From positions 62,001 to 126,000 of the forward strand of contig QUFP01000007.1 in assembly GCA_003478935.1 (NCBI GenBank): DNA of 64,000 nucleotides, in the 5' to 3' direction. The DNA comes from Firmicutes bacterium AF25-13AC. Lineage in GTDB: Bacteria > Bacillota > Clostridia > Lachnospirales > Lachnospiraceae. The position numbers and the translations under genes are program-made. Positions within the stretch are counted from its first letter, which is position 1. The number at the start of each line of letters is the position of its first letter. The notes under the pieces were generated by a model. It was not told where the DNA came from. It ran no database searches and saw only the letters and a program-made list of their open reading frames with translations. Below are positions 10,024 to 16,254 of the stretch, piece by piece.

Positions 10024-10043
10024 CCCAGCGGCAAGCCACTGGG
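10024..10043. repeat. Right-end hairpin of the IS element
   Basis: Nine-base-pair stem with one mismatch and AA at the tip, just inside the junction with the surface-protein gene. It shares the CCCAG-N-GGC pattern with the hairpin at 12454. Confidence 0.7.
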
Positions 10044-10250
10044 GTTCCATTGACGAAGTTCTAGTGTCTGCGTACATCGCAAGGACTTTGGCAGACACAT
10101 CTGTTCCGGAGCAACGAAACTCGCGAACAAGCAGTCCTACGACCACATTTGTGTCGATTCGATGGTGCTGAATCTTCACGTTCGCGTTCTCTGGGCCACA
10201 AGATCTCCCAGATGGATACTAAGTCAAATACCCGGGATATATGAAATTAA
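10024..10250 (-). ncRNA. Candidate omega-RNA (reRNA) downstream of tnpB
   Basis: The 220 bases between the tnpB stop and the right end have no convincing gene and can fold: GTGTCTGC pairs with GCAGACAC, CGCGAAC with GTTCGCG, and the terminal hairpin closes the element. In IS605 elements this stretch is the guide RNA scaffold, and the guide begins just outside the right end. The assignment rests on position and folding only. Confidence 0.5.
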
Positions 10251-11947
10251 ACGGTACGAATACCGGAATTCATAATCTTTTTTCTTGAACGAATGATTTC
10301 CTCAATCATGTTCTTTTCTTTTTGATACATACTGGCAAAATTAGATCGACATTTTAGTTTGTTGATCTGTGTATAAGTTTTATTGATACAATACAGTAAG
10401 TAAGAGGAATACCAGTCTCTTTGAACCTTTGTCCCATCTGTCAGATGATACATTCGCTGGGATAATTTCTTTGGAATGTAAGTATCTGATGTGTGGTCAT
10501 ACTGACTGGCACGATATAAAATCGGTACTTCAACATATGTTCCACCTGTTGATTCAAAAAGCTGCTTTGCTTTTGCCTGCAGGTAGCCGGGACAGCGATT
10601 TTTTATGGATCTTCCGAAGCGCTTTTTTCGCTTCATACGTCCATTTTTATCAACTGGATTCTCTGGCTTTGCTCTTTTTTGCAGCTCCTTTGCGTTTGGC
10701 GATTCTGTAATAAAGCAGTCTCCCAAAGACCGAAGATGATTGACCTGCTCACGGATCGCCAGCGCTCGATTTTCTGCTGCAATCCGACACAGTTTTTGAT
10801 GTCTTTGTCTCAATTTCTGGTATCGTTTTGAAAAGATCCATCGCTTGTGACCTTTCTTAACGGTACCATTTTCGTTGTAATTATTCGGATTCATCGCCCT
10901 TCGGGATCGTTCCATTGCTCGCAAGATCAATGCTTCCTGTCTTTCCACATGCTGAATTGAATTTCCTCTTTCTGCCAGATTTTCAAGTCCTACTTCTGTA
11001 TTTGAAGTATACGCAATTGTCTGCGTTCCGATATCACATCCCACATTTCCTTTTCCATAGAAATGTCTTGGTGTATTGTCTTTTCTTCTTTTTGAGATCG
11101 CTTTTCCTTCAACTGTTATATGTACATAGACGCGAAGCCGTCCGCGAATCTTTTTACAGACGAGGGAAGCAAAACAAGGTCTGTAGGTATCCGTAATAAT
11201 TCCTTTTGACATCTGATCCACCGCATGGGCATCCTGTATTTCTGGTCCTTCTAAATATGCAAGAATTGCTTTTTCCTCATCCTGAAGCCACAAATCCTTT
11301 GCTTTATATTTACAAAGAATTGCAACCTTTCCATACTTCACAATCAGCCCTGACTGAGAAGAATCAATGACAAGCCCTCGTGTGGATTGCTTTGCCCGAA
11401 TCTCTGGAAGATCACCGCGCTTTTTAAAATGCAGCCTTCTTCCGCTTGAATACAATATCGTTTCAATCGCAGCCCAAATATCTTCTGCACGTGAAAGAGC
11501 AAAGATGCTTTGAAGGCGATACTTTTCTTTCAATTCCATCATTTTGGTTCGGCAAAAATCCCATGTCACCTGATAAAACTCTCTCATCTGATTCATTGAA
11601 TTGGTAATTTCAGCGCGTTCCTTTTTAAGCTGATTCAGCTTTTGTGTTTCCTCACCTGATAGAACTTCCTTCTTTTCCAGTGCATGGATTGGATCCGATA
11701 CTTTTCCATACAATTTCTGCAAGGCACGATATTTCTTTGTTCGCAAAAGCTGCTCCAGATTTCGTTTCATAATACCAAGGAGTTCATTTCCACATTGGCG
11801 CAGTTGATCGGCATCCGAAAAAATGTGTCGCTTTTCATCTTCGCTTATATCAGCTTCAAATACGACAACATGTCGATTTGATTTTTTATGAAACTTACGT
11901 AATGCTTTTTGATATTCGCTTGGCTCCTGCTTTTTTCGAATCGCCAT
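10247..11947 (-). CDS. tnpB: TnpB-like RuvC nuclease without the zinc finger
   Basis: A 566-residue protein; ATG at 11947 follows AAAGGAG at good spacing. The RuvC triad is readable: Asp305 (GCDIGTQT), Glu415 (FITESPNAKEL) and Asp511 (VQRDWYSSYLL). The segment between the last two lacks the CxxC pairs that form the zinc finger of ordinary TnpB; the matching stretch (SQYDHTSDTYIPKKL) has no cysteine. It is also longer than usual (about 400). TnpB proteins are RNA-guided endonucleases that help IS605 elements persist. It could instead be an under-described TnpB subfamily with altered activity. Confidence 0.8.
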   Translation of the reverse strand: MAIRKKQEPSEYQKALRKFHKKSNRHVVVFEADISEDEKRHIFSDADQLRQCGNELLGIMKRNLEQLLRTKKYRALQKLYGKVSDPIHALEKKEVLSGEETQKLNQLKKERAEITNSMNQMREFYQVTWDFCRTKMMELKEKYRLQSIFALSRAEDIWAAIETILYSSGRRLHFKKRGDLPEIRAKQSTRGLVIDSSQSGLIVKYGKVAILCKYKAKDLWLQDEEKAILAYLEGPEIQDAHAVDQMSKGIITDTYRPCFASLVCKKIRGRLRVYVHITVEGKAISKRRKDNTPRHFYGKGNVGCDIGTQTIAYTSNTEVGLENLAERGNSIQHVERQEALILRAMERSRRAMNPNNYNENGTVKKGHKRWIFSKRYQKLRQRHQKLCRIAAENRALAIREQVNHLRSLGDCFITESPNAKELQKRAKPENPVDKNGRMKRKKRFGRSIKNRCPGYLQAKAKQLFESTGGTYVEVPILYRASQYDHTSDTYIPKKLSQRMYHLTDGTKVQRDWYSSYLLYCINKTYTQINKLKCRSNFASMYQKEKNMIEEIIRSRKKIMNSGIRTV

Positions 11948-12453
11948 AAAACTCCTTTCTTTCCTACTGCTCAACTTAGGAATCTATTGATTGCTTTTCT
12001 TTATTAACAATGAATATATGTTCTCTGTTACTATAAACAGTATATCATGCTTCACATGAAATCACAAGTAGGAAATTAGCAATTGCCTGTATAATAATTC
12101 GACAAAATTCGACATCATTGTCTACCTATTCAATAAATTTTCTTAGCCTGCTAACTGACTTTTATAGTTGGTAAGAATTAGAATCATTTAACGTCAAGCT
12201 CTCCGGATGATAGGATGTTTCATTTGATAGTTACAATGGTTATTACTATGATATTCATTGACAATCACGTTCTCCATCCGTCAATTGGCATTTCCCTTTA
12301 ATTTCTCAGTGTGCAAGTTCAAAGAATGTGATTTTTTCCCGATTTAATAGTATGATTTTTTTAATTAAATGTGCATTTTATGCTGTTAGATCTGTAATGT
12401 ATATTCAGAAGATATCGACGTTAAAGATTTAGAAAAATGTTTCTTGGCTTCAT
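11948..12453. other. Non-coding stretch upstream of tnpB
   Basis: A/T-rich, with no open frame of gene-like composition on either strand and no tnpA remnant that I can recognise. It probably holds the tnpB promoter and left-end sequences of the IS element. Confidence 0.4.
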
Positions 12454-12473
12454 CCCAGGGGCAAGCCCCTGGG
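12454..12473. repeat. Second hairpin matching the IS right end
   Basis: A perfect nine-base-pair stem, CCCAGGGGC-AA-GCCCCTGGG. It is the likely left-end palindrome of the tnpB element; it could instead be the right end of a lost second copy. Confidence 0.55.
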
Positions 12474-12484
12474 TTTTCGCCTAA

Positions 12485-12802
12485 AAATTTTATAACTTCC
12501 ATCTTCTTGTTTTTCAGAAGTCTTTTTAATAACATTTCTGCTATATTCTGCTTCTGCATATGAACTATGCTCATTTTCGCCGCTTCTTACATAGAAAGTA
12601 TTTTTTTAAGCTTTGTTGTAGCTGATGTAGCTGATGATGAAAGCAGCTGCTTATTTACTAATGCTACACACGTTATTGTATATTTTTTACCTGCTTCCAA
12701 CTTTGGAAGTGTTGTCACAAAACCACCATTTCCATATTGCTCAAATTGAATATTTTCTACATAGTTATCGCTGTTATCCCAAATATGAATACGATCCAGC
12801 AT
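12485..12802 (-). pseudogene. 5'-truncated fragment of the interrupted surface protein
   Basis: The open frame begins LDRIHIWDNSDNY right after the rpsR terminator, with no ribosome binding site, so the true N-terminus is lost. It reads like a fibronectin-III-type beta domain (LEAGKKYTITCVALVN). At 12601-12607 a run of seven A on the coding strand throws the frame out; with eight A it continues as NTFYVRSGENEH to about 12490, where the IS begins. Together with 9406-10015 it is the remains of one gene, truncated, frameshifted and interrupted. Confidence 0.55.
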
Positions 12803-12803
12803 G

Positions 12804-12831
12804 AAAAAAGGAGCGCACTTTCGTGCGCTCC
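12804..12831 (-). terminator. Terminator of rpsF-ssb-rpsR
   Basis: GGAGCGCAC / GTGCGCTCC, nine perfect pairs and a 4-base loop, then TTTTTT on the minus strand. Confidence 0.92.
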
Positions 12832-12878
12832 CTTCAATAATCTAGTTCTTACACCAGATTTTTTATTTTTATATCCGA

Positions 12879-13142
12879 TTACTCTACTGTATATGGCATA
12901 AGTGCGATATGACGAGCTCTCTTGATAGCTACTGTCATTGCTCTCTGATGCTTTGCACAAGTTCCGGTAATTCTTCTCGGAAGGATCTTTCCTCTCTCGG
13001 AAACATACTTCTTTAACATTGCAACGTTCTTGTAATCGATAACGCCGTTGTTCTCTCCACAGAATACGCAAACCTTCTTTCTTCTGCGAGGTGCTCTTCT
13101 CTTCATGGAGGAATCAGTTTTTTCTGCCTTATTGTAAGCCAT
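12879..13142 (-). CDS. rpsR: 30S ribosomal protein S18
   Basis: An 87-residue small-subunit protein that pairs with S6 at the platform. The family core is clear: CVFCGENN, then [33 protein letters not shown], and a basic C-terminus. It keeps the zinc-type cysteines (C-x2-C and a later Cys). It is the last gene of rpsF-ssb-rpsR and is followed by a strong terminator, the classic arrangement in Firmicutes. Confidence 0.98.
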   Translation of the reverse strand: MAYNKAEKTDSSMKRRAPRRRKKVCVFCGENNGVIDYKNVAMLKKYVSERGKILPRRITGTCAKHQRAMTVAIKRARHIALMPYTVE

Positions 13143-13226
13143 GTTCTTCTCTCCTTTTTGATTTTCAATCTATCAAGCGATTTTCGCTTTGATTATGGAC
13201 GTTTTCTCCGTCTGTCTTTGACATCA

Positions 13227-13691
13227 TTAGTTAAATGGAAGTCCTTCGTCTTCTACTCCGTCTGGGATGTTCATAAATCCGCTTGCAACTGCGCTTGCCG
13301 GCTCTGGTCTGGACTGAGACATTGCCGGTCTGTAACCGCCATTGTCTGAACCTGTACTTGCTGACTTGCTCTCTGCAAACTCCTGATCTTCAACAATCAC
13401 ATCTGTCGTATAAACTTTCTGGCCATCCTTATTGGTATAGCTGCCGGTCTGAATACGTCCGGTAACCACTAGCTTTGTTCCCTGATGAAAATATTTCTCA
13501 GCGAACTCTGCTGAACGGTCAAACGCTACACACTGAATAAAGTCAGCTGTCTGCTCACCATTGGATGTATTTGCGCGTCCTCTGCGATCTACAGCCAGTG
13601 TATATCTTGCAATAGCCATCTGGCGTTCTCCCTGTGAGTAACGAACTTCTGGGTCTCGGGTAAGTCTTCCCATTAAAATAACTTTATTCAT
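13227..13691 (-). CDS. ssb: Single-stranded DNA-binding protein
   Basis: A 154-residue SSB: an N-terminal OB fold (MNKVILMGRLTRDPEVRY to about residue 105), a Gly/Ser/Pro-rich linker and the acidic tip ending EDEGLPFN, which matches the SSB tail that recruits replication and repair proteins (consensus D-D-D-I-P-F). It lies between rpsF and rpsR. Its level is probably tied to ribosomal protein synthesis through the shared operon. Confidence 0.97.
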   Translation of the reverse strand: MNKVILMGRLTRDPEVRYSQGERQMAIARYTLAVDRRGRANTSNGEQTADFIQCVAFDRSAEFAEKYFHQGTKLVVTGRIQTGSYTNKDGQKVYTTDVIVEDQEFAESKSASTGSDNGGYRPAMSQSRPEPASAVASGFMNIPDGVEDEGLPFN

Positions 13692-13746
13692 AGTTAATAA
13701 CCATGCCCTTTCTAAAATGCTTAAGCCTGATGCCTAAGCGCCCTGC

Positions 13747-14034
13747 TTACGCTTCCTGCTTAACGCAAAGATATCTGACAACCGGTTCCATAATGCGGAT
13801 ATGTCTCTCAACTTCACCTGGACACTCTGCATCACCATCAAACTGGATGAAGTAATAGTAAGCCTCTTTAGACTTCTGAATCTCATAAGCCAGTCTCTTC
13901 TTACCCCAATCATCAACGTTGGTAACAACGCCGTTGTAACGGGTGATGTAGCCCTGTACCTTCTCGATTGCTGCAGCTCTCTCTTCTTCCTCAAGCTTTG
14001 CACTTAATACAACTGCTAACTCGTACTTATTCAT
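13747..14034 (-). CDS. rpsF: 30S ribosomal protein S6
   Basis: A 95-residue small-subunit protein forming the S6-S18 dimer. MNKYELAVVL and the WGKKRLAYEI segment are diagnostic. The ATG at 14034 follows GGAGG with ideal spacing; the frame runs further upstream but that part is not family sequence. It is the first gene of the operon, with a promoter at 14110-14138. Confidence 0.97.
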   Translation of the reverse strand: MNKYELAVVLSAKLEEEERAAAIEKVQGYITRYNGVVTNVDDWGKKRLAYEIQKSKEAYYYFIQFDGDAECPGEVERHIRIMEPVVRYLCVKQEA

Positions 14035-14062
14035 GTTTTCTACCTCCTTCTGGTCTCTGGCC

Positions 14063-14077
14063 CTCCACCTGCTGGAG
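14063..14077. promoter_or_regulatory. Hairpin in the rpsF leader near the ribosome binding site
   Basis: CTCCA-N5-TGGAG lies 29 bases before the rpsF start. S6:S18 complexes bind structured rpsF leaders in many bacteria to repress the operon. Whether this hairpin carries the conserved bulge of that motif is not clear by eye. Confidence 0.3.
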
Positions 14078-14109
14078 AGCAAGGATATGATATTACATCA
14101 CAGTTTTTA

Positions 14110-14138
14110 ACTCTACCATATCTGCAAAGAAAATGCAA
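14110..14138 (-). promoter_or_regulatory. Promoter of rpsF-ssb-rpsR
   Basis: On the minus strand TTGCAT (14138-14133), 17 bases, TAGAGT (14115-14110) preceded by TG, an extended -10. Confidence 0.5.
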
Positions 14139-14154
14139 GCACTTTTTTATAAAA

Positions 14155-14325
14155 AAGTTCACGCGTTCAGATGTGTTCGTACAAATCCCATGCTTGCATG
14201 AGGATTGGACGAATCAGCTGAACGAAGTGAACGCACGTTAATGAACAAAACAAAGTTGCGAAGCAACGAAAGCACGTTAGTGCGGTTTTGTGAATGGGCG
14301 TTCCGTGAACTTTTCTTGGACTCTC
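14155..14325. repeat. Nested inverted-repeat element between DUF951 gene and rpsF
   Basis: A 170-base non-coding stretch densely packed with palindromes: GTTCAC-CGTTCAG (about 14157-14170) against CTGAACG-GTGAAC (about 14218-14232), GTTGC-GAA-GCAAC, GCAC-GTTA-GTGC, CATGC-TTGCATG and GTTC-CGTGAAC. The whole could fold into one branched structure. It may be a dispersed REP/MITE-like repeat or a structured untranslated RNA; function unknown. Confidence 0.5.
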
Positions 14326-14512
14326 ATTCCGCCTTTTTAATACTTTTCGTATTCTTCTCTACAAGCTTTCTAGGCACCATGATCTGGTGATCGCATCCAC
14401 AGCAGCGAATACGAAAGTCTATTCCAACACGCAAAACTTCCCATTCCTTGCTTCCGCATGGGTGCGGTTTTTTCATGATAATTCTATCTCCAACCTCAAA
14501 ATCCATTTTCAT
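14324..14512 (-). CDS. DUF951 family protein
   Basis: A 62-residue protein starting MKMDFEVGDRIIMKKPHPCG with the family signature KPHPCGSKEWEVLRVG and a C-x2-C pair (RCCGCDHQIMVPR). The function is unknown. It is small, beta-rich and probably nucleic-acid related because DUF951 genes are commonly next to rpsF in Firmicutes, as here. It ends the GH3-S1-sirtuin-DUF951 run, 25 bases after the sirtuin gene. Confidence 0.9.
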   Translation of the reverse strand: MKMDFEVGDRIIMKKPHPCGSKEWEVLRVGIDFRIRCCGCDHQIMVPRKLVEKNTKSIKKAE

Positions 14513-14537
14513 ACTCCTAAGACAGGCCTGTAAAAGC

Positions 14538-15263
14538 TTACTCTACTGCCTCTGAAAGTGCCTCTCCTATCTTTCTTTTTATAATCAAATCTGCCATGCC
14601 ATCCCTCACTGTCGCTGCCATATTGATTAAAACAAGCTTGTTTCCCCGGTAATAATCAATCAGTCCTGCCGCTGGGTATACTGTCAGCGATGTTCCGCCT
14701 ACAATTAGCATGTCAGCCTGACTAATATAGCGCACAGATTGCTCCAATGTCTTCTGATTTAGACTTTCCTCATACAAAACTACGTCCGGTTTAATGATTC
14801 CGCCGCAGCTACACTTTGGCACTAACTCTTTCTTTTCCATAAGATCTTCCAGGCTATAGAATCTGCCGCAGTGCTCGCAATAATTTCGAAGCACGCTTCC
14901 ATGAAGCTCTAGCACTTCCCTGCTTCCTGCCTTTTGATGTAGACCATCAATGTTTTGTGTGATCACTGCCTTTAATTTTCCCTGCTGCTCCAGCCTTGCA
15001 AGCGCTTTGTGCGCTGCATTTGGCTGTGCATTTGGAAACAGCATTTTGTTTCGATAAAACCTAAAAAACTCCTCCGGCTTTTTTTTGTAAAAGCTGTGAC
15101 TAAGAATTGTTTCAGGCGGATAGGCGTATTCCTGATTGTACAGACCGTCTGTGCTTCTAAAATCCGGGATATTGCTCTCGGTTGACACGCCTGCCCCTCC
15201 GAAAAATACAATGTTTTTGCTTGCCTTTATCCATTCTTTTAAAAGTTCCATCTCGTCTGCCAT
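14538..15263 (-). CDS. cobB: NAD-dependent protein deacylase, sirtuin (Sir2/CobB)
   Basis: A 241-residue cytoplasmic sirtuin that removes acyl groups from lysine using NAD. Seen: NAD motif GAGVSTESNIPDFRS (about 22-36), TQNIDGLH with catalytic His near residue 115 (LELHGS), four zinc cysteines (CEHC and CSC), and GTSLTVYPAAGL. It lies 27 bases downstream of the S1-domain gene and 25 before the DUF951 gene. The long F-Y-x-K/R-rich cofactor loop does not settle substrate preference. Confidence 0.93.
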   Translation of the reverse strand: MADEMELLKEWIKASKNIVFFGGAGVSTESNIPDFRSTDGLYNQEYAYPPETILSHSFYKKKPEEFFRFYRNKMLFPNAQPNAAHKALARLEQQGKLKAVITQNIDGLHQKAGSREVLELHGSVLRNYCEHCGRFYSLEDLMEKKELVPKCSCGGIIKPDVVLYEESLNQKTLEQSVRYISQADMLIVGGTSLTVYPAAGLIDYYRGNKLVLINMAATVRDGMADLIIKRKIGEALSEAVE

Positions 15264-15290
15264 AAAATCACACCTTTCTTAAATCAGACC

Positions 15291-16223
15291 TTAATTTAAT
15301 TTAAATCCCTTAAGCAGTGCGCCAAGACCTGTTGCTGCTGCACCGTTATCCTCGTACTCAGCTGGTCCTTCCTCCTCTACCTCGCGGCTTGTAAGCTCAG
15401 CTGCCTCACGGATACTTAAGGAAATCTTATTGTTCTCGATCTTTATAATCTTTACCTTAACCTTATCGCCTTCCTTTAATACCTGACTTGGATGCTTTAA
15501 TCTTCTGTCGCTAATCTGCGAAATATGAACCAGTCCTGTAATTCCATCACCAATATTTACAAATGCACCGTAGTCCTTTAACTGTTCAACTGTTCCTTCC
15601 ATAACAGTGCCAACTGTATACTTGTTGATCTTCTTGTTCTTTTCTTCCATAACCTTCGCCAAAAGAAGCTCCTTTGCAGACAGAACTACTCTCTTTGCTT
15701 CCTCATCCACTGATATTACCTGAACATCAAGCTCCTTATTTAAGTAATCTGCCGGCTCCTCTACATATTCTAATGCAAGCTTCGATGCCGGGATGAATCC
15801 GCGCACACCTTCTACATAAGCTACACATCCGCCATTTACAGCACCTGCCACCTTTACATGGTAAACCTTCTTTGTTTTCTGTGCTTCCTGCAGTTTATCC
15901 CATGCCAACTCCTCAGCTGCATCCTTACATGAAAGAAGCATATTTCCGGCACCATCATCTGTCTTTACAACTGTTGCAGTAAGTGTATCACCAACTGCGA
16001 CATTTTCCAGTACATGATATGTTGGATCATCGCTTAACTCAGTCACTGGGATTCTGCCTGGTGCATAGTAATTAAAATCAATTGTCACATCCTGATCATT
16101 TACATCGATAACTGTTCCTGTCACGATATCACCTAGACGGATTCTGCGATATGATGCCTCAAGTGCCTCCTTGTAATCCTCCATTGTTTCAGTTGTTCCC
16201 ATAGTTGTATTCTTTTCTTCCAT
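15291..16223 (-). CDS. S1 RNA-binding domain protein, ribosomal protein S1-like
   Basis: A 310-residue protein with three consecutive S1 domains: about 31-100, 115-185 and 200-272 (YGAFVNIGDGITGLVHISQIS in the last, the best match to the consensus), then an acidic tail. It is shorter than the six-domain Escherichia coli S1 and like the S1 homologues of Firmicutes (YpfD/RpsA-like). It probably helps mRNA binding or translation. It is 31 bases after the GH3 gene stop. Confidence 0.88.
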   Translation of the reverse strand: MEEKNTTMGTTETMEDYKEALEASYRRIRLGDIVTGTVIDVNDQDVTIDFNYYAPGRIPVTELSDDPTYHVLENVAVGDTLTATVVKTDDGAGNMLLSCKDAAEELAWDKLQEAQKTKKVYHVKVAGAVNGGCVAYVEGVRGFIPASKLALEYVEEPADYLNKELDVQVISVDEEAKRVVLSAKELLLAKVMEEKNKKINKYTVGTVMEGTVEQLKDYGAFVNIGDGITGLVHISQISDRRLKHPSQVLKEGDKVKVKIIKIENNKISLSIREAAELTSREVEEEGPAEYEDNGAAATGLGALLKGFKLN

Positions 16224-16254
16224 GATCTATTCTCCCTTATTATTTAATTCGTAA

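Larger units (their letters stand above)
10012..12488 (-). mobile_element. IS200/IS605-like element carrying tnpB only
   Basis: Two matching hairpins bracket the tnpB gene: CCCAGCGGC-AA-GCCACTGGG (10024-10043) and CCCAGGGGC-AA-GCCCCTGGG (12454-12473). They follow one pattern and fit the subterminal palindromes that TnpA recognises in this family. There is no tnpA inside, so it depends on a transposase elsewhere (one TnpA lies at 26282). The element splits a surface-protein gene. Its outer boundaries are estimated from the hairpins and from where coding similarity stops. Confidence 0.6.

Noticed and set aside
10043..10179. N-terminal 45 codons of the open frame that continues into the surface protein
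   Set aside because: They lie in the right end of the IS element, with strong RNA folding and no protein-like pattern.
12386..12574. 62-codon minus-strand frame around the left IS hairpin
   Set aside because: It spans the surface-gene remnant in a wrong frame and the hairpin, and has no ribosome binding site.
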